Assembly: GCF_016591715.1 (NCBI RefSeq)
Contig: NZ_AP024109.1
Span: forward strand, 5,580,001 to 5,644,000
Origin: Mesorhizobium sp. J8
Lineage (GTDB): Bacteria; Pseudomonadota; Alphaproteobacteria; Rhizobiales; Rhizobiaceae
DNA length: 64,000 bases
Reading direction: 5' to 3'
A program made the position numbers and the translations under genes. Position 1 is the stretch's first letter, and each line of letters begins with the position of its first letter. Below are positions 34,450-44,125 of the stretch, one piece after another. The notes under the pieces were generated by a model that saw only the letters and a program-made list of their open reading frames with translations, was not told the origin of the DNA and did not search any database.

Positions 34450-36078
34450 ATGGCTGACTACATCATTGTTGGCGCCGGTCCGGCCGGCTGCGTTCTCGCC
34501 AACCGGCTGAGCGAGGATCCGGGCAATTCCGTTCTGCTTCTGGAGGCCGGCGGCAAGGACTGGCATCCGCTGATCCATATGCCGGCGGGCTTCGCCAAGA
34601 TGACCAAGGGCATCGCCTCCTGGGGCTGGTCGACCGTGCCGCAGAGAAACATGAAGAATCGCGTCTTCTGGTACACGCAGGCCAAGGTCGTTGGCGGCGG
34701 CTCGTCGATCAACGCCCAGATCTATACGCGCGGCAACGCCCGCGACTACGACGCTTGGGAGAAAGAGGAAGGACTGACCGGCTGGGGCTACCGCGACGTG
34801 CTTCCCTATTTCAAGCGCGCCGAAAACAATCAGCGCTTCGCCAATGATTTCCATGGCGACCAGGGTCCGCTCGGCGTCTCTAACCCGATCTCGCCGCTGC
34901 CCATCTGCGAGGCTTATTTCCGCGCCGGCCAGGAAATGGGCATGCCCTTCAACCCCGACTTCAACGGGGCGAGCCAGGAAGGCGTCGGCTATTATCAGCT
35001 GACCCAGAAGAATGCGCGGCGCTCATCGGCCTCCGTCGCCTATCTGAAGCCGATCGGCGCCCGCCGGAATCTGACGGTCAGGACCGATGTGCTGGTCACC
35101 CGCGTCGTCGTCGAGAAAGGCCGCGCCATCGGCGTCGAGGTGGTTGACAGGCCAGGCGGGCAAAAGTCTATCCTGCGCGCCGAACGCGAAGTGATCGTCT
35201 CGTCGGGCGCCATCGGCTCGCCGAAGCTTCTGATGCAGTCGGGTATCGGCCCGGCGGATCATTTGAAGTCGGTCGGCGTCACGCCGGTGCATGACCTGGC
35301 CGGTGTGGGCTCCAACATGCAGGACCATCTCGACCTGTTCGTGATCGCCGAATGCACCGGCGACCACACCTATGACAATTACGCCAAGCTGCACCGCACC
35401 CTATGGGCGGGGCTGCAGTATCTTCTGCTCAAGAAGGGTCCCGTCGCCTCGAGCCTGTTCGAGACCGGCGGCTTCTGGTACGCCGACCCGACTGCCGCCT
35501 CGCCCGATATCCAGTTCCATCTCGGCCTCGGCTCCGGCATCGAGGCCGGCGTCGAGAAGCTGAAGAACCCGGGCGTCACGCTCAACTCCGCCTTCCTGCG
35601 CCCGCGCTCGCGCGGCACGGTGCGGTTGAAGAGCGCCGACCCTGCCGACCATCCGCTGATCGACCCGAACTACTGGTCCGATCCCTACGATCGCGACATG
35701 TCGATCAAGGGTCTCAGGCTGGCGCGCGAGATCATGCGCCAGAAGGCGCTTCAGCCCTATGTGCTGCGCGAGGTGCTTCCGGGTCCGAACCTGCAGAGCG
35801 ACGATGACCTTTTCGACTATGCCTGCCGCACGTCCAAGACCGATCATCACCCCGTCGGCACCTGCCGCATGGGCCATGATGCCATGGCGGTGGTGACACC
35901 CGACCTCAGGCTGCGTGGCATCGAAGGTCTCCGCGTCTGCGACGCTTCGGTGATGCCGCGCGTCCCCTCCTCCAACACCAACGCGCCCACCATCATGGTC
36001 GGTGAAAAGGGCGCCGACCTGATCCTCGGCCGAGAGCCGCTGCCGCCGGCCGTGTTCAAGGGCAACCAGGCGGCGTGA
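34450..36078 (+). CDS. GMC-family oxidoreductase, choline-dehydrogenase-like
   Basis: A 542-residue FAD enzyme. The N-terminal motif is YIIVGAGPAGCVLANRLSEDP, the GMC signature 1 is in KVVGGGSSINAQIYTRGNA, signature 2 in SSGAIGSPKLLMQSGIGP, and the active site has His in DHHPVGTCRMG and Asn in SSNTNAPTIM. It is the classical alcohol/choline dehydrogenase branch, unlike the other GMC enzyme of the operon. Choline itself is not implied, since betaine genes are absent. Confidence 0.92.
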   Translation: MADYIIVGAGPAGCVLANRLSEDPGNSVLLLEAGGKDWHPLIHMPAGFAKMTKGIASWGWSTVPQRNMKNRVFWYTQAKVVGGGSSINAQIYTRGNARDYDAWEKEEGLTGWGYRDVLPYFKRAENNQRFANDFHGDQGPLGVSNPISPLPICEAYFRAGQEMGMPFNPDFNGASQEGVGYYQLTQKNARRSSASVAYLKPIGARRNLTVRTDVLVTRVVVEKGRAIGVEVVDRPGGQKSILRAEREVIVSSGAIGSPKLLMQSGIGPADHLKSVGVTPVHDLAGVGSNMQDHLDLFVIAECTGDHTYDNYAKLHRTLWAGLQYLLLKKGPVASSLFETGGFWYADPTAASPDIQFHLGLGSGIEAGVEKLKNPGVTLNSAFLRPRSRGTVRLKSADPADHPLIDPNYWSDPYDRDMSIKGLRLAREIMRQKALQPYVLREVLPGPNLQSDDDLFDYACRTSKTDHHPVGTCRMGHDAMAVVTPDLRLRGIEGLRVCDASVMPRVPSSNTNAPTIMVGEKGADLILGREPLPPAVFKGNQAA

Positions 36079-36088
36079 GGCATCAACG

Positions 36089-36406
36089 ATGATCCGGCAC
36101 TGCGTCTTTGTCCGCTTTCGCGACGACGTTCCTGAAACCGAGCGCGCGGCAATCCATGCCGATCTCGAAGCCTTGCGCGCCGTCATCGACGGCATGGGCA
36201 AGGTGCAGTTCAGCGCCAATGTCAGCCCCGAGCCTTTCGCGCGCGGCTTCACGCATGGATTCACCATCGATTTCCGCGATGCCGCCGCTCGCGGCGCATA
36301 TCTGGTGCACGAAGCGCATCAGCGCGCCGGCGCGCGCCTTGTCGCCGCCCTCGATGGCGGCACCGGGGGGCTGATGGTCATCGATCTCGAAGTGACGCAA
36401 ATGTGA
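36089..36406 (+). CDS. Dabb-domain protein
   Basis: A 105-residue single-domain protein of the stress-responsive alpha-beta barrel (Dabb) family, starting IRHCVFVRFRDDVPE, with the usual HxxxxxF-type beginning and a terminal GGLMVIDLEV strand. These dimeric ferredoxin-like proteins are often small catabolic helpers or cyclases. It lies 10 bp after the second GMC gene. Confidence 0.85.
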   Translation: MIRHCVFVRFRDDVPETERAAIHADLEALRAVIDGMGKVQFSANVSPEPFARGFTHGFTIDFRDAAARGAYLVHEAHQRAGARLVAALDGGTGGLMVIDLEVTQM

Positions 36407-36499
36407 CCGCTCGCCGCCTAAAACCGGCCGGCGTCCGGTTCTCTTTTGCCCTCCCGGGAACATATCGTTGCTTTTGGGGGATTGAAAAGGAGGACCGCC

Positions 36500-37717
36500 T
36501 TGAACCTCACCACCGAACAGAAGAAAACCGTAGTCGCATCGTTCCTCGGCTGGACGCTCGACGCTTTCGATTTCTTCCTTCTGACTTTCCTGCTCACCGA
36601 TATTGCCGCTGAGTTCCAGACCGACGTGCCGGCGGTCTCCAAAGCATTGTTCCTGACGCTCGCGACACGCTTCATTGGCGCGTTCTTCTTCGGCATGCTT
36701 GCCGATAAATACGGTCGCAAGCCCATCCTGATGCTCAACATCGTCAGCTATTCGGTGATCGGGGCTTTGGCCGCCTTCTCACCCAATCTCGGCATATTCC
36801 TGGCGCTGCGCGCGCTGTTCGGCATCGCCATGGGCGGCGAATGGGGCCTGGGCAGCTCGCTCGCCATGGAATCCATTCCGCCCGGCGCGCGCGGCACGGT
36901 CTCGGGCATCCTGCAATGCGGCTATCCGGCCGGCTATCTGCTGGCCGCGGTGGTCTACGGCCTGCTCTACGGGCAGAAGATCGGCGACTTCACCTTCGGC
37001 TGGCGCGCCATGTTCCTGCTCAGCTTCCTGCCGGCGCTGATCGTGCTGTTCATCCGCTCGCATGTGCCGGAATCGCCGGCCTTCGTCGAAGGCCGCTCTC
37101 AGACGCGGCCGGGCCTCCTCGAAACGCTGCGCAAGCACTGGGGCATCGCGCTCTATGCGGTGGTGCTGATGATGTTCTTCAACTTCTTCAGCCATGGCAC
37201 GCAGGACCTCTATCCGACATTTCTGAAGAAGCAGCACGGCTTCGACACGCACACGGTGAGCTGGATCACCATCGTCGCCAATATCGGCGCGATCGTCGGC
37301 GGCCTGGCCTTCGGCGCGCTGTCGGAAAGGATCGGCCGCATCAACGCCATCACGCTCGCTTGCGTGATCGCCCTGCCGGCAATTCCGCTCTGGGCCTACA
37401 CGACCACGCCCTTCATGCTGGCGATCGGCGCCTTCATCATGCAGGTGGCGGTGCAGGGCGCCTGGGGCGTCATCCCCGTGCATCTCAACGAGCTGTCCCC
37501 GGGTTCGGTGCGGGCAACGCTGCCCGGCTTCATCTATCAGGCCGGCAATCTGGCGGCATCCTATGGCGGCCCCTACCAGGCAGGCATCGCCGAAGCGCCG
37601 GGAGGCAGCTACGGCTATGCGCTGGCCTTGTTTGCCGGCGTGGTCGCGGTCTGCATCATTGTGGTCATCCGCTTCAGCCCGGAGAAGCGCGGCCAGGTGA
37701 TGACCGTGCTCGGCTGA
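36500..37717 (+). CDS. MFS transporter, SHS-like
   Basis: A 405-residue carrier with 12 predicted helices. The first helix GWTLDAFDFFLLTFLL and the loop ADKYGRKPILM are typical of the sialate:H+/lactate (SHS) subfamily of metabolite:H+ symporters. The likely start is a TTG at 36500 with AAGGAGG (36487-36493) in front; the in-frame ATG at 36446 is upstream of that site. It follows the Dabb gene by about 93 bp and may add a second uptake route for a carboxylate. Confidence 0.88.
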   Translation: MNLTTEQKKTVVASFLGWTLDAFDFFLLTFLLTDIAAEFQTDVPAVSKALFLTLATRFIGAFFFGMLADKYGRKPILMLNIVSYSVIGALAAFSPNLGIFLALRALFGIAMGGEWGLGSSLAMESIPPGARGTVSGILQCGYPAGYLLAAVVYGLLYGQKIGDFTFGWRAMFLLSFLPALIVLFIRSHVPESPAFVEGRSQTRPGLLETLRKHWGIALYAVVLMMFFNFFSHGTQDLYPTFLKKQHGFDTHTVSWITIVANIGAIVGGLAFGALSERIGRINAITLACVIALPAIPLWAYTTTPFMLAIGAFIMQVAVQGAWGVIPVHLNELSPGSVRATLPGFIYQAGNLAASYGGPYQAGIAEAPGGSYGYALALFAGVVAVCIIVVIRFSPEKRGQVMTVLG

Positions 37718-37727
37718 CGATCCGATT

Positions 37728-38573
37728 TCAGCCCATCCTGAGCGCCGCGACGCCGGCGACAATGCCAAGCGCCGCGGCTGCGCGCCAGGCCGTCATCCTT
37801 TCGCCCAGCGCCAGCACCGAAATCAGCATGGCGAACAGGATCGAGCTCTCACGCAGCGACGCGACCGAGGCGATCGGCGCCTTGGTCATCGCCCACATCA
37901 CGATCCAGTAGGCTGCGCCGCTGAGCACGCCGGTGAACAGCCCGGCTTTCCAGTCGCGCGCCAGCACCGGAAGCGACCGCGGTCCGCGGAAGGCAATGCA
38001 CAAGACGAGCGCCCACGCCGCATCGCAGACGAACAGCCAGGCGGCGTAGCTCGTCGCCGTCGCCGCGACCCGCGCGCCGCTGCCGTCGGAGAGCGTGTAA
38101 CTGGCGATGAAGATCGACGTGCCGAGCGCGAAACCGACGGCGCGCGGATTGAGCTTCTCCAGATGCGCGCCGCCCCGGAACGACATGACCAGCGTACCTG
38201 CCGACAAAAGCACGATGCCGAGGATGGCGAACGGCGCCGGGACCTCGCCGACCATGACGATGCCGCCGAGCGCCGAGAGCAGGGGCGCCGTGCCGCGCGC
38301 CAACGGATAGGTCTGCGCGAAATCGCCCGCCTTATAGGCGCCGATCAGGAATGTCCGGTAGCCCATGTGGAAGAAAACCGAGGCGAGGATGAATGGCCAG
38401 ACCTCGGCCTTCGGCACCTCTACGAAGGGCAGCACCACAAGCGCCGCGGCGCCCATGCCGAGCGTCATCAGCGTGATCGACAGGAAGCGGTCGAGATGCA
38501 CCTTGACCAGCGCGTTCCAGATCGCGTGCATGGCAGCCGCCGAGAGCACCGCCAGGAAGACGAACAGCGTCAT
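37728..38573 (-). CDS. DMT-family permease (EamA)
   Basis: A 281-residue membrane protein with ten helices in two EamA repeats (first MTLFVFLAVLSAAAMHAIWNAL, second beginning near AVGFALGTSIFIASYTLSDG). The family exports or imports metabolites; the substrate is unknown. The start is the ATG at 38573. It lies 7 bp downstream of the endonuclease/exonuclease/phosphatase gene on the same strand, so the two are probably one transcript. Confidence 0.9.
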   Translation of the reverse strand: MTLFVFLAVLSAAAMHAIWNALVKVHLDRFLSITLMTLGMGAAALVVLPFVEVPKAEVWPFILASVFFHMGYRTFLIGAYKAGDFAQTYPLARGTAPLLSALGGIVMVGEVPAPFAILGIVLLSAGTLVMSFRGGAHLEKLNPRAVGFALGTSIFIASYTLSDGSGARVAATATSYAAWLFVCDAAWALVLCIAFRGPRSLPVLARDWKAGLFTGVLSGAAYWIVMWAMTKAPIASVASLRESSILFAMLISVLALGERMTAWRAAAALGIVAGVAALRMG

Positions 38574-38580
38574 TCCCGCC

Positions 38581-39498
38581 TCACCTGCCCGCCAAGTCTG
38601 AGCCGATACCAGGCGTTTCCAGATCGATATCGACCCGAAGCGGAAAATGATCGGAAGCCACTTCGCCGATATCGGCGCTGACCGAACGCACGCGCCCGGC
38701 CAGCATGCCGCCGACGAAACAATGATCGAGCCGTCGTTTCGCCAGCCTGCCGTCGATGATCTTTTCGTGCGTATGGAAGTCCGGCCCCGACTCTGTGGCG
38801 ACGGAAGCGGCATCGACGAATCCGTCGATATAGGCGGCCCCCCGATGGTAGGGGGTATTGCCGACGATGCGCCGGTATTCGGCGCTGCCCGGCTCCATGT
38901 TGAAATCGCCCAGCCAGATCGCCGCCACCGGGTTTTCCGGCTCCGGCTGGCCGTTCGACCAGTTGCGTTGCGGCTCGTCGTCGGCGCCGCTCCAGGGACC
39001 GCCGTCCGACGGCGCGCGGCGATGCTCGGCAAGCAAGTAATCGATCTGCTCCAGCCGCTCCTCGGCCGCGATATGCGCCAGATGCAGGGAAAGCACCCGC
39101 ACCGGTCCCGCCGGCGTGCGGATCATGCACTCCAGCGCCGCGTTGCGGGTGTTGAGCGGCCTCAGTGTTCGCCGCAACGGCAGCGTGTGCAGGCGAGACC
39201 AGACGATCGGCAGCTTCGACAGCACCATCGTGCCGAACTGCCGCCTTCGGTTGACGACGCGGCCGCCGCGCTTCTCGCTGGCATCCATGTCGAAGGCGGG
39301 GCCGTAGGCCCAGTAATAGTCGGGCAGCAAGCTCGACAGGATCTCGGGCTGCTCGTCCTCATTGGTGCGCCGCCAATGCCGCTCGACCTCCTGCAACGCG
39401 ATGATGTCGGCGCCGTCCACCAGCCTGGCGGCGCGGGAAAGATCGTAGCGCCCGTCGCTGCCGAAGCCGTATTGGATGTTGTAGCTGATCAGTTTCAT
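38581..39498 (-). CDS. endonuclease/exonuclease/phosphatase family protein
   Basis: A 305-residue EEP-fold protein. Motifs are SYNIQYGFG (Asn metal ligand), ALQEVERHW (Glu), LSLHLAH, WLGDFNMEPGS (catalytic Asp and Asn) and the terminal SDHFPL (Asp-His). It lacks a signal peptide. The fold covers nucleases, phosphatases and sphingomyelinases, so the substrate is open. First gene of a two-gene unit with the DMT permease. Confidence 0.88.
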   Translation of the reverse strand: MKLISYNIQYGFGSDGRYDLSRAARLVDGADIIALQEVERHWRRTNEDEQPEILSSLLPDYYWAYGPAFDMDASEKRGGRVVNRRRQFGTMVLSKLPIVWSRLHTLPLRRTLRPLNTRNAALECMIRTPAGPVRVLSLHLAHIAAEERLEQIDYLLAEHRRAPSDGGPWSGADDEPQRNWSNGQPEPENPVAAIWLGDFNMEPGSAEYRRIVGNTPYHRGAAYIDGFVDAASVATESGPDFHTHEKIIDGRLAKRRLDHCFVGGMLAGRVRSVSADIGEVASDHFPLRVDIDLETPGIGSDLAGR

Positions 39499-39604
39499 TG
39501 ATTAACCGGCTCACTTCCGAGGATCGCAGTAGCGTGCCATCCCTGACGTTGCAATCTGCCGCGCAGGCAGGCGACATGGTCCAGTCGGCGGTCTGCGAAC
39601 CGCT

Positions 39605-41158
39605 CTAATAAGTCGTCAGCGGCTGGTAGCTCCCCGCGGGCGACGCCGCCAGTTCCGACCAGTCGATCTCCTCTTCCAGCCGGTGATAGGCCTCGTCGCC
39701 GATCGTGCCGTTGCTGCGCAGTTCCTCCAGCGTGTCGCGCTGCCGCTTGATGGCGTAAAGACGCAACCGGTCGTATTCCGTCGCGGCCTGCGCGTCATCG
39801 GGATTTTCGGCGACCCGGCGTTGCGCCTCATACTGTTCGCGCACGACGGCGGCAGCGGCCGAGGTCTTGCGGTTCAGCACGTCGAGCGCGGCCTGCATGA
39901 TGGCGACGCGCGCCTCGGCTACTTCGCGATCGATCGTCATATCGCGCTCGAAGTTGAGCCGGCGCAGCAACGGCTTCAGGCTCATGCCCTGCAGCACAAG
40001 CGTTCCAAGGACGACGGCGAAGGCCGCCAGCACAATCGGGTCGCGGCCGGGAAAGTCGGCGGGCAGCGCGATCGCCACCACCAGCGTCACCAGCCCGCGC
40101 ATGCCGCACCAGCCGACGAGCACAGCGCCGCGAAATGTCGGCGCATCCCGCTTCTGCCCTTCGCTGTCGGGATGCGTGAACTGCCTTATGATCGCAACAT
40201 AACCCATCACCCAGACGAGACGTGCCACGATGACGACGGCCACCACGGTCCCGGCGAAGAGGAAGGCCTCGCCCTGCCCGTCGCCGGAGAGCCGGCCGAC
40301 AATCGACCGCGCCTGCAGACCCATCAGCACGAAAGCCAGCACGTTGAGCACGAACACCGCCGATTCCCAGACCGAATAGGTGCTGACACGGCGTCTGGCC
40401 GACATTCGGCGCGGTGCGGTGCGCGCGATGGTGATGGCATAGACGACGATGGTGATGATGGCGGAAAGGCCGAGCTTGTCGGCAATGATCCAGACGGCGA
40501 AGGTTCCGGCGAATTGCACTACGGTGCTGCTTGCCGCATCCTCGATGCGCGTCAGCGTGAGCAGCGACACCCGGCCGAACAGGTACCCGGCGACGACGCT
40601 GCCGACTGTTGCAAGCAAGATGACAGGCACTGCATCCTTGAGCATGAGCGTGCCGACCGCTGCCGAAACCGCGATTCGATAGATCAGCAGCGCCGTGGCG
40701 TCGTTGAGCAGGCTCTCCCCCTGCAGAATGGCGGTGATGCGGTGCGGTACCCTGAATTGGCTGAGCACGGCGCTTGCCGCCACCGCGTCCGGGGGAGCGA
40801 CGATAGCGCCCAGCGCGATCGCCGCCGCGACGGGCAACCCGGCCATCTTGCAGCCGACATAGGCTACGACCGCGGTGGTGAAGACGACAGCGCCGAGCGC
40901 CAACAGCGCCAGCGACAGCCGGTAGCGTTTCAGGTCGCGCAGCGAGGTGTCATAGGCGGCATCGAGAAGCACCGGCGCGATGAACAGCGCCAGCGCCAGT
41001 TCCGGATCGATCTCGATCACCGGCGCGCCTGGCACGAAGGCGAGCGCAACGCCCGCAAGCGCCAGCAATGAAGGATAAGGAATCTCCAGCCGCCGCGACA
41101 GCGCCGTCAGCGCGACGGCAATCAAAAGCAGGATCAGGGTGAGCTCGAAGAGGGCCAT
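39605..41158 (-). CDS. CPA1-family Na+/H+ antiporter
   Basis: A 517-residue inner-membrane antiporter. About twelve helices carry the conserved motifs PPDAVAA and LQGESLLNDATALL, with ND as ion-binding residues. A charged cytoplasmic tail of about 120 residues follows (RRLNFERDMTIDREVAEAR onward). It exchanges Na+ or K+ for H+ to regulate pH and salt. It is monocistronic and lies just left of a short simple-repeat tract. Confidence 0.93.
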   Translation of the reverse strand: MALFELTLILLLIAVALTALSRRLEIPYPSLLALAGVALAFVPGAPVIEIDPELALALFIAPVLLDAAYDTSLRDLKRYRLSLALLALGAVVFTTAVVAYVGCKMAGLPVAAAIALGAIVAPPDAVAASAVLSQFRVPHRITAILQGESLLNDATALLIYRIAVSAAVGTLMLKDAVPVILLATVGSVVAGYLFGRVSLLTLTRIEDAASSTVVQFAGTFAVWIIADKLGLSAIITIVVYAITIARTAPRRMSARRRVSTYSVWESAVFVLNVLAFVLMGLQARSIVGRLSGDGQGEAFLFAGTVVAVVIVARLVWVMGYVAIIRQFTHPDSEGQKRDAPTFRGAVLVGWCGMRGLVTLVVAIALPADFPGRDPIVLAAFAVVLGTLVLQGMSLKPLLRRLNFERDMTIDREVAEARVAIMQAALDVLNRKTSAAAAVVREQYEAQRRVAENPDDAQAATEYDRLRLYAIKRQRDTLEELRSNGTIGDEAYHRLEEEIDWSELAASPAGSYQPLTTY

Positions 41159-41200
41159 GGCTCATCGTAGCGATGGAACCAGGCGTTGGGCACTGCAAAA

Positions 41201-41283
41201 GTGAATGGTGAATGGGCTTAACCAGAAGATCTCGGGCCCGTAAGGTGCTGATTGCCATTCACCATTTACTATTCACCATTCAC
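41201..41283. repeat. ATTCACC-type inverted simple repeat
   Basis: GTGAATGGTGAATGG (41201-41215) faces CCATTCACCATTTAC (41255-41269) with one mismatch, and a further ATTCACCATTCAC unit follows (41271-41283). The arms are tandem 7-bp-like units and can form a long hairpin between the antiporter gene and the ABC ATPase stop. Confidence 0.65.
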
Positions 41284-41289
41284 GCTTCC

Positions 41290-42354
41290 CTAATGCAGGA
41301 CCAGCATGTCGCCAGACGAGAAGGAGATGTCCGCCTTCTCGCCGACGACCGGCGGCGGCGTCGTCGAATTGTTGAAGGTGTCAAGCGAAACCGTATTGCC
41401 GCCGATGCCGACGCGCACGCGGATGACGGAGCCGAGGAAATGCACCTCGGCGATCTCGCCCGAGAGGCTGGTGTCGTGGCCGGGCTGGCGCGCCAGCGAG
41501 ATCGCTTCCGGCCGCAGCGCCAGCGACAGCGTGTCGCCGGACTTCGAGCCGTTGAGCTTGCCTTTGAGCGAGACTTCCTGCGCGTTGACCTGCACCTTGC
41601 CCGCGGACGCGTCGGTGACCTTGCCCTCCAGCACGTTGAGCGTGCCGACGAAATTGGCGACGAACTTGGTCGCCGGCCGGTTGTAGATCTCGAACGGCGT
41701 GCCGACCTGCTCGGCCTTGCCGCCATACATAACCGCAATGCGGTCGGAGATCGACAGCGCCTCTTCCTGGTCATGCGTGACGAAGATGGTGGTGATGCCA
41801 AGCTTCTTCTGGATCGAGCGGATTTCCTCGCGCAGCGACACGCGCACCTTGGCGTCGAGCGCCGACAGAGGCTCGTCGAGCAGCAAGAGCTTCGGCTTGG
41901 GCGCGATGGCGCGCGCCAACGCGATGCGCTGCTGCTGGCCGCCGGAAAGCTGGTAGGGATAGCGGTCGGCCATTTGCGGCAGCTTGATCATGTCGAGCAT
42001 CTCGGCGACACGCCTATCCGCGTCAGGCTTCGCCATGCCGGCCACCTTGAGGCCAAAGGCGATGTTCTGCGCCACCGTCAGGTTCGGGAACAGCGCATAG
42101 GCCTGGAACACCATGCCGACATTGCGTTGGTTAGGCTTCAGCCTCGTGATGTCCTTGCCGCCGACCACGATCTTGCCGGCCGAAGGCTCCTCGAAACCGG
42201 CGACCATGCGCAGCACCGTCGTCTTGCCGCAGCCGGACGGGCCGAGGAAGGAGACGAACTCACCGGGCTCAACATCGAGGCTGAAATCCTGCACCACGGT
42301 GTTGGCACCGTAGGACTTTCGCACATGCTGGATGGACAGGAATGGCTCGGCCAT
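41290..42354 (-). CDS. ABC transporter ATP-binding protein, PotA/FbpC-like
   Basis: A 354-residue ATPase. Walker A GPSGCGKTTVLR, signature LSGGQQQRIALARA, Walker B LLLLDEPLSALDAKVR, switch His in FVTHDQEEAL, and a TOBE domain in the last 100 residues. It energises the importer with the two permeases and binding protein encoded upstream. The type transports polyamines, opines or ferric ions; the nearby amine genes favour an organic amine. Confidence 0.94.
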   Translation of the reverse strand: MAEPFLSIQHVRKSYGANTVVQDFSLDVEPGEFVSFLGPSGCGKTTVLRMVAGFEEPSAGKIVVGGKDITRLKPNQRNVGMVFQAYALFPNLTVAQNIAFGLKVAGMAKPDADRRVAEMLDMIKLPQMADRYPYQLSGGQQQRIALARAIAPKPKLLLLDEPLSALDAKVRVSLREEIRSIQKKLGITTIFVTHDQEEALSISDRIAVMYGGKAEQVGTPFEIYNRPATKFVANFVGTLNVLEGKVTDASAGKVQVNAQEVSLKGKLNGSKSGDTLSLALRPEAISLARQPGHDTSLSGEIAEVHFLGSVIRVRVGIGGNTVSLDTFNNSTTPPPVVGEKADISFSSGDMLVLH

Positions 42355-42369
42355 GGCTTTTCTCTCAAG

Positions 42370-43161
42370 TCAATTCGGTCGGTTCGCCGATTTCGGCGCA
42401 AAGCGAGACAGGACCTGGATCAGCGACATGCAGCCCCAGGTAATGGCGAAAGCGATGATGGCAAGGGCTGCCGGCTCGTAGGCACGGTTGGCGCCCATAT
42501 TCTGCAGATACGGACCGAAGGCCGGGCGGTTGAGCAGGCTGGCCACGGTGAACTCGCCGATGACGATGGCAAAGGTGAGGAACGCGCCGGACAGCACAGC
42601 GATCAGCACGTTGGGCAGGATCACGCGTCCGATGATCGTCGTCCAGCCGGCACCGAGGATCTGCGCCGCTTCGGTGAGCGTCCTGACATCGATGGTGCGA
42701 AGCCCGGTATCGACGGCCCGGTACATGTAAGGCAGCGCCAGCGTCGCATAGCCGATGACGAGCAGCGCATTGGTGCCGAAGCCGCTGGCGAGGAACGGCA
42801 GCGGCGAGCTCGAGCCGTACATGCGGATGTAGCCGAACACGATGACGATCGCGGGAATTACCAGCGGCAGCAGCGTGACGAATTCGACGACCGGCCTGAG
42901 CTGGGGCAGGCGAAGCCGTATCCAGTAGGCGGTAGGCACCACCAGAAGCACGCCCAGGATGATGGTGAAGATCGCCGCCACCACCGAGAAGGTGAAGGAT
43001 TCCTGGAAGCGCGCATCGCCAAGCACGACCCGGTACGCCTCGAAGGAATATTCGCCGCGCTTCATGCGCATGGAGAATTCCAGCGTCGCGATCAGCGGAA
43101 TGAAGAAATAGGCGGCGCCCAGGATGAACGTGACCCAGGCCCAGAACTTACCCGACTTCAT
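42370..43161 (-). CDS. ABC transporter permease, PotC-like
   Basis: A 263-residue inner-membrane permease with six helices. The EAA loop is LTEAAQILGAGWTTIIGRVILP. The start MKSGKFWAW overlaps the stop of the first permease by 4 bp; the frame stays open further upstream, but only across the first permease gene in another frame. It sits 15 bp before the ATPase gene. Confidence 0.92.
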   Translation of the reverse strand: MKSGKFWAWVTFILGAAYFFIPLIATLEFSMRMKRGEYSFEAYRVVLGDARFQESFTFSVVAAIFTIILGVLLVVPTAYWIRLRLPQLRPVVEFVTLLPLVIPAIVIVFGYIRMYGSSSPLPFLASGFGTNALLVIGYATLALPYMYRAVDTGLRTIDVRTLTEAAQILGAGWTTIIGRVILPNVLIAVLSGAFLTFAIVIGEFTVASLLNRPAFGPYLQNMGANRAYEPAALAIIAFAITWGCMSLIQVLSRFAPKSANRPN

Positions 43162-44066
43162 TTGAGCCACCTCTCCGAACGGGTCCGGAACCAGATGTAG
43201 AAGACATTGGCGAGGCCGGTGATGAAGATCATGCCGAAGGCAATCGCATAGCCGAGATTTGCGTTGTGCAGCACGTCGCCGCGAATCTGCGCATAGAGAA
43301 CGATAGGCACGATGTTGAGCGACGAGCCGGTTAGCGCATAGGCGGTTGCGATGGCGCCGAAGGCATTGGCGAAAAGCAGGATGAAGGTGCCGAGGAAGCT
43401 CGGCCACAGGACAGGGATGACGACCATGCGCCAGTACTGCCACTGGGTGGCGCCGAGCGTGGCGGCGGCCTCGCCCCACTCCTTTTTCAGGCCGTCGATC
43501 GCCGGCACGATGATGACGACCATCAACGGTATCTGGAAATAGAGGTAAGTCAGCGTCAGCCCCCAGAAGGACAGCACGTTGAAGCCGTGCTGATAGAGGT
43601 CGAAACCGATCGAGCGCAAAAGCACTGTGAGCAGGCCGAGGCGGCCGAGCGTCGCCAGGAAGGCGAAGGCCAGCGGCACGCCGGCAAATTGCGACGCCAC
43701 GCCGGAGAAGGTGAGCGCTGCCGAACGCGTCCAGTTCGGCAGGCCGCCGCGCACGATGGCGATGGCGATGGCGAGGCCGATGAAGGCGCCAAGCAGCGAC
43801 GAGGCGACGGAAACTTTGATCGAGATCCAGTAGGCGGCGACGATGGTCGGCTGCGCGAGATCGGCGATATTCTGCAGCGTGAACGCGCCGTCGGCGTTTT
43901 GGAAGGCGCCGATGATGAGATAGAGTGTCGGCAGGATCAGGAACATCAGCGCGAAGATGATGAAAGGCGCGACGCCCAGCCATTGCGTGGGCAGGCGCAT
44001 CGCGCGCGCCGCGGGCGGAATGGTCCTGTCGGCGGCGGACGGTCCTGAAAGGCTGATATCGGTCAT
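43158..44066 (-). CDS. ABC transporter permease, PotB-like
   Basis: A 302-residue permease with six to seven helices (first at LGVAPFIIFALMFLILPTLYL). The EAA loop reads EWGEAAATLGATQWQYWRMVVIP. It forms the channel with the next permease, to which it is coupled by an ATGA overlap, and lies 59 bp after the binding-protein gene. Confidence 0.92.
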   Translation of the reverse strand: MTDISLSGPSAADRTIPPAARAMRLPTQWLGVAPFIIFALMFLILPTLYLIIGAFQNADGAFTLQNIADLAQPTIVAAYWISIKVSVASSLLGAFIGLAIAIAIVRGGLPNWTRSAALTFSGVASQFAGVPLAFAFLATLGRLGLLTVLLRSIGFDLYQHGFNVLSFWGLTLTYLYFQIPLMVVIIVPAIDGLKKEWGEAAATLGATQWQYWRMVVIPVLWPSFLGTFILLFANAFGAIATAYALTGSSLNIVPIVLYAQIRGDVLHNANLGYAIAFGMIFITGLANVFYIWFRTRSERWLK

Positions 44067-44125
44067 GCCAGACTGCCTTCAAAAATGGTTCCGGGCGGCG
44101 CAAGGCCGCCCGGAAAAGCATAGAC

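Noticed and set aside
41212..43200. A 662-codon open frame antisense to the PotA/PotC-like genes.
   Set aside because: Shadow of well-supported genes; it starts within the ATTCACC repeat and shows no family motif.
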